Positions 7,480-12,732 of a stretch of 12,732 bases of DNA are shown here, piece after piece. Origin of the DNA: Actinobacteria bacterium 13_2_20CM_68_14 (GTDB taxonomy: Bacteria > Actinomycetota > Thermoleophilia > Gaiellales > Gaiellaceae); assembly GCA_001914705.1 (NCBI GenBank), contig MNDB01000050.1, forward strand, positions 1-12,732, written 5' to 3'. The position numbers and the translations under genes were made by a program. Each line of letters begins with the position of its first letter. The stretch's first letter is position 1. The notes beneath the pieces are model-generated. The model was not told where the DNA came from, searched no databases, and saw nothing but the letters and a program-made list of their open reading frames with translations.

Positions 7480-7496
7480 ATTTGTCAAGAACAAAT
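7480..7496. repeat. Inverted repeat ATTTGT-N5-ACAAAT
   Basis: A perfect 6-bp inverted repeat in an AT-richer patch of the spacer between the two protease genes. On the minus strand it contains TTGACA (7488-7483), but no good -10 lies 16-18 bp further on. It may be an operator of the M50 gene. Confidence 0.35.
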
Positions 7497-7516
7497 CGTG
7501 CCGATTGTGTGACTTT

Positions 7517-7556
7517 GCGCCACGGGGGCCGGATCGAGTCCGGGCCCCCGTGGCGC
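7517..7556 (-). terminator. Strong hairpin 3' of the serine protease gene
   Basis: A 17-bp stem (left arm 7517-7533, right arm 7539-7556) with a single bulged base and a 5-nt loop TCGAG begins 6 nt after the protease stop codon. The arms are almost all G-C. Read on the minus strand it is followed by AAAGTC, without a T-run, so it would be a U-less terminator or an mRNA 3'-end stabiliser. Confidence 0.65.
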
Positions 7557-7562
7557 TGCGAA

Positions 7563-8510
7563 TCAGAGCCCGAGCGGGTTGGCGCAGCTCACCGTGCGGC
7601 CGTCCACCGTTACGAGCTGGTAGCTCGAGCCGATCAGGGCGAAGATCTCGCTCATGTCGGTGCCGAAGCTGAGGCCCGGCACCGGGACGCCGGCGATCCC
7701 GATTCCGTGCGTCAGGTCGCCCACGGCGAGGCCGGCGTCGTTCATCACCTCGCTGCCGGAGTCGCCCGGCAGCCCATAGCCGACCCAATTGAACCCGTCA
7801 GGAGTCGTGAACTTGACGAGCAGGGTCAGGTCCGGAATCACCTCGCCGAACTTCGGATAGCCCTGCTCGACGAAGAAGATGTAGCCGTGCCCGTAGTGCA
7901 TCACGGGCTGGCCGACCGGGTCCCCGCAGAAGACGCCAGTCGGGCCGAGGGCGCCGGTGACTCCGGGAATCACCTTGAAGCCCGCGTTGATCTTCACGAG
8001 CGCGAAGTCCTTGCCGATGCCGCTGTTCCAACTCGCGACAGTCGTCCCGATCGCCGCAAGCGTGACGAAGACGGTGTCGGTCGGATCGACCCGCGTCCCC
8101 ACCTGGGCGATCACCGTCTTCCCGTTGCCGGAGCAGTGACCGGCCGTGCCGATGTAGTACGACGTCCCGTCGGTGAAGACGAAGTTCATCGTGCAGCCGG
8201 AAGGCGAGACCATGCAAGTGCCGGCGCTGACGGCGGTCGTCGAGACGCCGTCCGTGTCGACGTACGGCGGCGCCGTACCGAGGCAGTCCGGATTCACCGT
8301 GGCGTCCGGTCGCGCGATCTCGACGCCCTTCGGCCCGGCGGCGACGATCTGCGCTTCGAGCTCGTCGGTGAGCCAGGCAGGCTTCGGCAGGTCGAGCGTG
8401 CCGACAGCCTGAGCGTCGGTGCCGGTGTCGGCCGACCCCGCGGCGCTGCCTGCCCCCACGAGCAAGAGCATCACGGCTGCGAGGCCCGCCATGGCGAACA
8501 ACTTTCGCAT
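7563..8510 (-). CDS. Secreted chymotrypsin/trypsin-fold serine protease
   Basis: Predicted extracellular peptidase of 315 aa. The signal peptide is clear (RKLFAMAGL, hydrophobic core, AGSAAGSA). The catalytic triad can be read in order: His125 in YIGTAGHCSG, Asp168 in GKDFALVKIN, and Ser251 in GLPGDSGSEV, the classical GDSGS form of clan PA. Six cysteines (76, 99, 106, 126, 195, 309) lie in the exported part, consistent with disulfides. About 70 residues separate the signal peptide from the protease domain and could be a short propeptide. I cannot assign a subfamily beyond S1-like. ATG 8510 has GGGGGG four nucleotides upstream. A strong hairpin follows the stop codon. A direct repeat lies 70-100 bp upstream. 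Confidence 0.9.
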   Translation of the reverse strand: MRKLFAMAGLAAVMLLLVGAGSAAGSADTGTDAQAVGTLDLPKPAWLTDELEAQIVAAGPKGVEIARPDATVNPDCLGTAPPYVDTDGVSTTAVSAGTCMVSPSGCTMNFVFTDGTSYYIGTAGHCSGNGKTVIAQVGTRVDPTDTVFVTLAAIGTTVASWNSGIGKDFALVKINAGFKVIPGVTGALGPTGVFCGDPVGQPVMHYGHGYIFFVEQGYPKFGEVIPDLTLLVKFTTPDGFNWVGYGLPGDSGSEVMNDAGLAVGDLTHGIGIAGVPVPGLSFGTDMSEIFALIGSSYQLVTVDGRTVSCANPLGL

Positions 8511-8579
8511 TTAACCCCCCTGGTTCAGAGTTGCCTGCTCGTGCACCTCGACCGGAAACCGGGCGGAGTCGAGGCCACG

Positions 8580-8609
8580 GGAAAACCTTGCCCTGAACTA
8601 GGAAAACCT
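8580..8609. repeat. Direct repeat GGAAAACCT x2, 21 bp apart, upstream of the protease gene
   Basis: GGAAAACCT at 8580-8588 and 8601-8609 are on the same face of the helix (two turns). The heptamer CCTGAAC is also repeated in the same patch (8592-8598 and 8607-8613). The position, 70-100 bp before the protease start, suits an operator or activator site; the regulator is unknown. Confidence 0.4.
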
Positions 8610-8613
8610 GAAC

Positions 8614-8994
8614 CTACGACGCCGTCCGCGCCTCCTCGACGAGCTTGGCCGGTGCGACCTCGGCATAGGCGTCCTCGGCGATGCCCGCGAGCTCATTCCA
8701 GTCGAGGCCGCGGTCGAGCCGGACGCCGAGCCAGCCCCGGTGCCCGACATAGGGCGGCACGAAGAACTTCTCGGGATCGGCGCCCGTCAGCAGCTGCTGG
8801 ACGCCCTCCGGTGCCGCACACCAGATCGCAAACCGTCCGTCGCCATGGTGGTTCGTCAGGACCATCAGAAACGCCCTCTTCCCTCGAACGAAGAAGGTGG
8901 GCGCACCGTGGCTGAGCCGCTCGCTCGTCTCGGGCAGCGCGAGACAGATAGCGCGGATCCGCTCGAGCACCTTCTCGCTCACGATGAACGTCAT
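8614..8994 (-). CDS. YjbR/MmcQ-family protein
   Basis: 126-aa cytoplasmic protein of the MmcQ/YjbR (CyaY-like fold) family, whose members have been proposed to bind DNA but whose function is not firmly known. The hallmarks are in the usual order: an N-terminal helix ending in CLALPETSERLSHGAPTF, then FVRGKRAFLMVLTNHHG, and the conserved PPYVGHRGWLGVRLD (about 79-93) with DWNELAGIAEDAYAEVAP near the C-terminus. The length is normal and no residue stands out as missing. ATG 8994 begins 6 bp after the stop of the upstream MFS gene, so the two are almost certainly co-transcribed and may be translationally coupled. Confidence 0.92.
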   Translation of the reverse strand: MTFIVSEKVLERIRAICLALPETSERLSHGAPTFFVRGKRAFLMVLTNHHGDGRFAIWCAAPEGVQQLLTGADPEKFFVPPYVGHRGWLGVRLDRGLDWNELAGIAEDAYAEVAPAKLVEEARTAS

Positions 8995-9000
8995 TCTCGC

Positions 9001-10248
9001 TCAGTGGCCAACGGCATCGTGGATCTCGTCGAGTTTCGGCGCGGCGCGGATCGAAGGGCTCAGCGTGCCCCACACCGCCAGCACCAGCCCGAAGACGGCG
9101 AACAGAGCGATCGTCGCGCGCGCCGAAACCGTCTCGAGCAGGACGCCTGCCGCCAGCGGGCCGAGCGGCGCGATCAGAAGCGAAATCGTGCTCCGCACAG
9201 ACTCGGCGCGGCCGAGCAGCCGGTCGGGTGTGATCGCGATCCGGTAGCCGTGGACGACGGAGTCGGTCGACGGGATCGCCAGCGCCGTCGGGAGAATGCC
9301 GGCCGCGAGGACATAGACGCTAGGCCAGACGAGGAAGAGCGCGCAGCCGAGCCAGGTCCAGAGCTCCAGCACCAGGACTGCTCGAACCGGAAGGAGCCGC
9401 CGTAGGAGCGGCGAGAGAAAGGAGCCCACCAGGAGGCAGGCGCCGAAGGCGGCCACGAGCGCACCGACCTCGCCGCCAGAGAGCCCTTGCCGCGTGCCGA
9501 TGACGACGACCGCAAGCAGCAGCCCGGGTCCGATGAAGTTCGAGAGCCCAAAGAGGAGCGCACTCGTCCGCAGAAACGGTTGCCTCCAGAGGAAGCGGAA
9601 GCCCTCCGCGAGCCGCGACCGCAGCCGCGAGAGGTCGGGCTCGCGTTCCTCCTGGAACGGCGTCCGCATAGCAAGCAGCGAGAGAGTCGAGAACGTGTAC
9701 GAAACCGCGTCGACGAGAAATGGCAGCGCGCGGGCGAGCCCGAAGAGCGCACCCCCGAGCGGCGGCCCGGCGAGCTGCACCGCCGCCTGACGGCCGGTCT
9801 GAGCGCCGGCCGCCGACGGGAGCTGCCGCGTTGGAACGACCGCGCGCAGCGCGCCTGTATAGGCGACCGAGAAGAAGGCGGCCCCCACCCCTTCGATGAA
9901 GGCGACCAGCACGATCGCCCAGTAGGGGACGGCGTGGAGCAAGATCGCCGCGGCGAGCCCGCCGATCGCGAGAACGCGAACCCCGTCGGCCGCGAGCATC
10001 AGCCACTTGCGGTTCCAGCGGTCAGCAGCAAGGCCGGCAGGCAGCGCAAACACGGCGGCGGGCAGCGTGCGCGCGAAAGCGACGACGCCTGCCTTCGCCG
10101 CGGAGCCGGTCACAGCGAGCACGAGCAGCGGGTAGGCGATCGAGGTCGACTGCGTCCCGGCGTTGGAAAGCAACTGCCCGGCCTGGAGCAGCATGAAGTC
10201 GCGGTTGCGGCGCAGAGGAACCGCGGTCACGTGTTCGCCAAGTGCCAC
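9001..10248 (-). CDS. MFS transporter, MFS_3/EntS-like
   Basis: Predicted 12-segment membrane exporter of 415 aa. The N-terminus VPLRRNRDFMLLQAGQLLSN followed by a TM1 with YPLLVLAVTGS is typical of the MFS_3 group, which includes the enterobactin exporter EntS and macrolide-efflux-like proteins. The motif-A loop reads LAADRWNRKWLM, and a TM4-5 segment has GALRAVVPTRQLPSAAGAQ with AGPPLGGALFG, both common in this group. The substrate is unknown; no siderophore genes are nearby. GTG 10248 gives the longest form; GTG 10230 is an alternative just before the first conserved residues, and neither has a convincing ribosome-binding site. It forms a two-gene operon with the YjbR gene downstream. Confidence 0.92.
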   Translation of the reverse strand: MALGEHVTAVPLRRNRDFMLLQAGQLLSNAGTQSTSIAYPLLVLAVTGSAAKAGVVAFARTLPAAVFALPAGLAADRWNRKWLMLAADGVRVLAIGGLAAAILLHAVPYWAIVLVAFIEGVGAAFFSVAYTGALRAVVPTRQLPSAAGAQTGRQAAVQLAGPPLGGALFGLARALPFLVDAVSYTFSTLSLLAMRTPFQEEREPDLSRLRSRLAEGFRFLWRQPFLRTSALLFGLSNFIGPGLLLAVVVIGTRQGLSGGEVGALVAAFGACLLVGSFLSPLLRRLLPVRAVLVLELWTWLGCALFLVWPSVYVLAAGILPTALAIPSTDSVVHGYRIAITPDRLLGRAESVRSTISLLIAPLGPLAAGVLLETVSARATIALFAVFGLVLAVWGTLSPSIRAAPKLDEIHDAVGH

Positions 10249-10294
10249 CTCTGGACGCCCGGGCTAGCCGCTGCGAGAGTTCGGTCTAGGAAAG

Positions 10295-10561
10295 ATGAGC
10301 GCGATGCGGAACATCAACGGCGCGATGAACGAGGGCAAGAGATCAGCGTTGGGCGTGGCGATCGGGCTACTGTGGCTCATGGGATCGTGGGTGCCGCCAG
10401 GGGCCGCGAGCGACCGTCCGGATACGAAGTTTCGCAGGGGCGTTGACCCCCGCAACCCACCCCAGGGTTACTACGAGTCTAAGTCGCCGCCGCTGCGTCG
10501 CCAGGTTCTTGGAGGGCTGACCTCCGTGCTCGGGAGGATCGGGAAGAGATGGCGAAAGTGA
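10295..10561 (+). CDS. Small protein with one hydrophobic segment, unknown function
   Basis: 88-aa open frame that I do not recognise. It has one hydrophobic stretch (about 18-38, ALGVAIGLLWLMGSW followed by VPPGAASD), which reads as a signal peptide or membrane anchor, then a polar Pro/Arg-rich part and a basic tail (GRIGKRWRK). ATG 10295 has AGGA 3 nt upstream, rather close; ATG 10304 and ATG 10325 are alternatives, the last giving a more typical signal-peptide N-terminus (MNEGKRS). Third codon positions are mostly G or C. It fills the gap between two minus-strand genes and ends 7 bp from the convergent acetyltransferase stop. No other frame in the gap looks better, but it could still be spurious. 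Confidence 0.5.
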   Translation: MSAMRNINGAMNEGKRSALGVAIGLLWLMGSWVPPGAASDRPDTKFRRGVDPRNPPQGYYESKSPPLRRQVLGGLTSVLGRIGKRWRK

Positions 10562-10568
10562 GGCACGC

Positions 10569-11105
10569 CTACTCGCCCGAGGCTCGAGTCGCCCAGACCT
10601 GGGTCTTGAACCCGTGGTAGTCGACCTCTCGCTCAACGGTCATCCCGAGCTTCCGAGCGACGTTGGCCGAGGCTTCGTTTTCGACCCGAATCATCGAGAC
10701 GAACCGGCCGGGCACGAGCGGTTTCAGCGCGCGAGCGGCCTCGGTCGCGTAGCCATTGCCCCAGAACTGCGGCCGAATAAGCCAGCCGAGCTCGAGCTCC
10801 TGTCCCCAAGGATGGTCGCGCGGGACGAAGCCGACAAAACCGACGGTCTCGCCGGTGTCACGGACGGTCAGCGAATACATCCCGATCGGCCCTTCGATCA
10901 TCTCGATCCAGCGCTGCAGGCCTGCCAACGCCAGCTCACGGTCTCGCACGGGCGCAGGTGTATGGAGCAGCCGGGTCGCCTCCGGGTCGCCGAGGAAGTC
11001 CGCCCATGCGTCGATATCGTCTTCGGATAGGAGGCGGAGGTCGAGACGCGCCGTTTGCAAGCCGATTTCGGGAGCATAGAGGGGCCTGACGTAGCCTCCT
11101 GACAT
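10569..11105 (-). CDS. GNAT acetyltransferase, RimJ/RimL type
   Basis: Acetyl-CoA-dependent N-acetyltransferase of 178 aa from ATG 11105. The N-terminal TARLDLRLLSEDDIDAWADFLGD is the usual RimJ/RimL opening, ELELGWLIRPQFWGNGYATEAARAL (about 103-127) holds the acetyl-CoA-binding RPxxxGNGxA loop, and RVENEASANVARKLGM (140-155) is the conserved Asn-rich C-terminal motif. The substrate could be a protein N-terminus, an amino sugar or a small molecule. The frame is open to 11177 but that part is antisense to the next gene. TTG 11060 is an alternative start nearer the first conserved residue. ATG 11105 shares CATG with the divergent AlkX-like gene. Confidence 0.9.
   Translation of the reverse strand: MSGGYVRPLYAPEIGLQTARLDLRLLSEDDIDAWADFLGDPEATRLLHTPAPVRDRELALAGLQRWIEMIEGPIGMYSLTVRDTGETVGFVGFVPRDHPWGQELELGWLIRPQFWGNGYATEAARALKPLVPGRFVSMIRVENEASANVARKLGMTVEREVDYHGFKTQVWATRASGE
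11092..11097 (+). promoter_or_regulatory. Putative -10 element of the AlkX-like gene
   Basis: TAGCCT fits TANNNT and ends 6 nt before ATG 11104, where no Shine-Dalgarno is visible. It is inside the extreme 5' end of the acetyltransferase frame if that starts at 11105. Confidence 0.25.
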
Positions 11106-12186
11106 GCACCGGCTGACCAAGGCGCAGGCCCGGCGGATCGCCGTGCGCGCGCAGCTCCTCGACGCGCCCCGGCCCACCGATCTGCTCTCGGTCGTGCAGC
11201 GGTTGACCCTCTTGCAGATCGATCCGACGGCGTCGATCGCGCCCAGCGCGGATCTCGTCGCCTGGAGCCGCCTCGGCTCACCGTACGAGCCCGATCACCT
11301 CCGGCAGGCCGTGGAGGAAGACCGCACGCTGTTCGAGCGCGACGCGCTCGTGCGGCCGATCGGCGACCTGGGCCTCCACCTCGCCGGCGCGGCCGGCTGG
11401 CCCGACTACGAGCGCACGCGCGTCTGGCTCCGCGAGAACGATCGCTTTCGCCGCGACGTGCTGGACTTGCTGGGCAGCTCAGGGCCACTGACCTCACGCG
11501 ACATCCCAGATACGTGCGTCGTTCCGTGGGCGTCGACTGGGTGGACCAACAACCGCAACGTCACCCAGATGCTCGAGTGCCTGATGATGCGGGCCGAGGT
11601 CGCGATCGCGGGGCGGGTCGGGCGGGAACGGCTCTGGGACCTGCCCGAGCGGGTGTACCCGGCCGACGTCGTCGTCCCGTCGGCCGAGGAAGCCGAGCAG
11701 GCCAAGAACGAGCGCCGCCTCGCCTCACTCGGTATCGCCCGGCAGAAGCGACCCGCGATGCCGATCGAGCCGGTGCACGTCGGCGAGGCCGGCGAGCCGG
11801 CCGTCGTCGAGGGCACAAAAGGCGAGTGGCGCGTCGACCCCGCAGCCTTGGGCAAGGACTTCGAGGGGCGTACCGCGCTGCTGTCGCCCTTCGACCGCCT
11901 CGTCTACGACCGGGTTCGGGCGGAGGAGCTCTTCGACTTCGAATACACGCTCGAGATGTACAAGCCCGCGGCGAAGCGCCGCTGGGGCTACTTCGCGCTT
12001 CCGATCTTGCACAACGACCGCCTGGTCGGAAAAGTCGATGCCGCCGTCGACCGGAAGGCATCCGTCTTGCGAGTGAACGCGATCCACGAGGATGTGAATT
12101 TCACCCGCACCATGAGCAAGGCCGTGCAGACCGAGCTCAAGGATTTGGCCTCGTGGCTCGAGCTCAGTGCGATCGAGCCGCGGTAA
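11104..12186 (+). CDS. Winged-helix protein of the AlkX/AlkZ (YcaQ, DUF1006) DNA glycosylase family
   Basis: 360-aa cytoplasmic protein of the HTH_42 (winged-helix DNA-binding) family. Studied members, Streptomyces AlkZ and E. coli YcaQ/AlkX, are DNA glycosylases that unhook interstrand crosslinks. The N-terminus has the typical LTKAQARRIAVRAQLL and then TLLQIDPTASIAPSADLVAWSRLGS. Gln38-Ile39-Asp40 matches the catalytic Gln-x-Asp motif described for the AlkX branch, as opposed to Gln-x-Gln of AlkZ. The C-terminal part has SPFDRLVYDR, YKPAAKRRWGYFALPIL and DRLVGKVDAAVDRKASVLRV, all familiar in the family. Length is normal. Glycosylase activity here is inference from the motif. No antibiotic cluster that would suggest self-resistance is visible. 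Confidence 0.92.
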   Translation: MHRLTKAQARRIAVRAQLLDAPRPTDLLSVVQRLTLLQIDPTASIAPSADLVAWSRLGSPYEPDHLRQAVEEDRTLFERDALVRPIGDLGLHLAGAAGWPDYERTRVWLRENDRFRRDVLDLLGSSGPLTSRDIPDTCVVPWASTGWTNNRNVTQMLECLMMRAEVAIAGRVGRERLWDLPERVYPADVVVPSAEEAEQAKNERRLASLGIARQKRPAMPIEPVHVGEAGEPAVVEGTKGEWRVDPAALGKDFEGRTALLSPFDRLVYDRVRAEELFDFEYTLEMYKPAAKRRWGYFALPILHNDRLVGKVDAAVDRKASVLRVNAIHEDVNFTRTMSKAVQTELKDLASWLELSAIEPR

Positions 12187-12188
12187 CG

Positions 12189-12205
12189 GCGCTAGCCCTT
12201 AGCGC
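12189..12205 (+). terminator. Short hairpin after the AlkX-like gene
   Basis: GCGCTA-GCCCT-TAGCGC is a perfect 6-bp stem 3 bp after the stop codon, followed by TTGG only. Weak terminator candidate. Confidence 0.35.
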
Positions 12206-12528
12206 TTGGCCTGAGACACGCGTACATCGATTAAACCGATCAGGATGATGTGGATCCGAAGCCGAAGGTCAATTGTGGTGCGCAGGGGACGAACTCGTGC
12301 GTGCAGCGCATAGATGGCGCCCCACCCCGAAGATGTCCCCTGCGACCGCGGGCGTGCGAATGAAGAGGCGCCTCGCGACTGGTGCCGAAGCCTCGGGTTC
12401 GTCTAGAGCGGTCTCGCCGAAGAGAAGCTGGAATCGCGGACCCGCGTGGCGGAACTCCAGCGCGTTTCGCTGCTCGACGGTAAACAACGGCTCGGCGATC
12501 CTAGCTTCGCCCGACCGCGAATAGCGGT

Positions 12529-12558
12529 TTGACTACCTGACCGCGGCAGCGCTACGAT
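12529..12558 (+). promoter_or_regulatory. Sigma-70-type promoter of the secreted-protein gene at 12594
   Basis: TTGACT (12529-12534) and TACGAT (12553-12558) are separated by 18 bp and match five of six and four of six consensus positions. The predicted transcript start near 12565 leaves a leader of about 29 nt containing AGAGGGGAG, the best Shine-Dalgarno in the window, ahead of ATG 12594. Confidence 0.6.
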
Positions 12559-12593
12559 CGCGCAGTTCGTTGCAAGGCAGAGAGGGGAGCAAA

Positions 12594-12732
12594 ATGTGCG
12601 GCCGATTTCTCGCGTCCACGTCCTCCATGATCGTGCTGGGGTTCGCCCTTGCGTTAGCCACGGCAACATTGGCGGCGGCCGCAGCGCCCTCGAACCTCAA
12701 TGTGACCGCCATGCCCGGCAACGAGGCGGAGG
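12594..12732 (+). CDS. Secreted protein, N-terminus only
   Basis: Forty-six codons are visible before the window ends. ATG 12594 follows AGAGGGGAGCAAA and a good promoter. The sequence is a signal peptide (CGRF, then a long hydrophobic Ala/Leu-rich core, cleavage likely near AAAAAPS) and the beginning of the mature chain, NLNVTAMPGNEAE. That last phrase reminds me of secreted sialidase-like beta-propeller proteins that continue into an AIAVNP-type segment, but the domain is outside the window and this is only a guess. The gene is not preceded by a co-directional partner. Confidence 0.8.
   Translation, partial: MCGRFLASTSSMIVLGFALALATATLAAAAAPSNLNVTAMPGNEAE

Larger units (their letters stand above)
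12187..12593. other. About 400-bp spacer without a convincing gene
   Basis: Apart from the hairpin at 12189-12205 and the promoter at 12529-12558 I find nothing firm. A 72-codon frame on the minus strand (12487-12269, TTG start, beginning FTVEQRNALEFRHAGPRFQL) and an 83-codon frame on the plus strand (12273-12524) overlap each other in antisense. Neither has a ribosome-binding site or a motif I recognise. The minus frame reads slightly more protein-like and could be the remnant of a gene. Confidence 0.5.

Noticed and set aside
7460..7488. Promoter with perfect -35 TTGACA (7488-7483, minus) for the M50 gene
   Set aside because: The hexamers 16-18 bp downstream (for example CGAGTG, GAGTGT) do not resemble a -10, so I kept only the inverted repeat.
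7374..8915. 513-codon plus-strand frame
   Set aside because: Antisense to the serine protease, which has a signal peptide and a full catalytic triad; the plus frame is Arg/Asp/Glu/His-rich shadow sequence typical of high-GC DNA.
9487..10446. 319-codon plus-strand frame
   Set aside because: Antisense to the MFS_3-like transporter and composed almost entirely of Arg, Glu, Asp and Gly; no motif.
12273..12669. Plus-strand 83-codon and minus-strand 88-codon frames near the window end
   Set aside because: They overlap each other or the promoter and signal-peptide start of the gene at 12594, and lack ribosome-binding sites and recognisable motifs.

Overview
The window is GC-rich, densely packed bacterial DNA. 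Spacers are short, GTG and TTG starts are frequent, and several genes have no ribosome-binding site but a -10-like hexamer 6-8 nt before the start codon. Together with a housekeeping sigma factor, an Rpf-type wall lytic protein, a DUF6197-like protein and a winged-helix AlkX-like protein, this suggests a high-GC actinomycetota, possibly of the class Thermoleophilia (Gaiellales/Solirubrobacterales). That placement is inference; no rRNA or other phylogenetic marker is present. I see no tRNA, rRNA, CRISPR array, insertion sequence, integrase or phage gene.

Region 1 (1-2087, minus strand): a cyclophilin-type prolyl isomerase, then a secreted Rpf/lysozyme-like protein, then the N-terminal 284 codons of an RpoD/SigA-type sigma factor cut by the window edge. 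Between the isomerase and the Rpf-like gene lies an array of three 11-bp-spaced half-sites of the kind bound by OmpR-family regulators (WalR/MtrA type). It is the most interesting regulatory signal in the window.

Region 2 (2132-5823, mostly plus strand): an MFS exporter; a secreted beta-rich protein that may have the eqolisin (G1 glutamic peptidase) fold; a divergent pair of small proteins (a CxCx4C protein and a DUF6197-like protein); and a Gfo/Idh/MocA oxidoreductase resembling scyllo-inositol dehydrogenases. Two convergent gene ends overlap by only a few bases.

Region 3 (5815-10248, minus strand): a membrane protein with a degenerate GGDEF domain, a site-2-protease (M50) family membrane protein, a secreted trypsin-fold serine protease followed by a strong hairpin, a YjbR/MmcQ protein, and a second MFS transporter probably co-transcribed with the YjbR gene. 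The spacer between the two protease genes is unusually rich in inverted repeats.

Region 4 (10295-12732): a small hydrophobic or secreted protein of unknown function, a RimJ/RimL-type acetyltransferase arranged head-to-head with an AlkX/YcaQ-like DNA glycosylase family gene, a roughly 400-bp stretch without a convincing gene, and the start of a secreted protein with a clear -35/-10 promoter and Shine-Dalgarno site.

Overall this is an ordinary chromosomal region with cell-envelope, stress and transport functions. I do not see a multi-gene defence, biosynthetic or mobile system; the points of interest are single genes and regulatory layouts.
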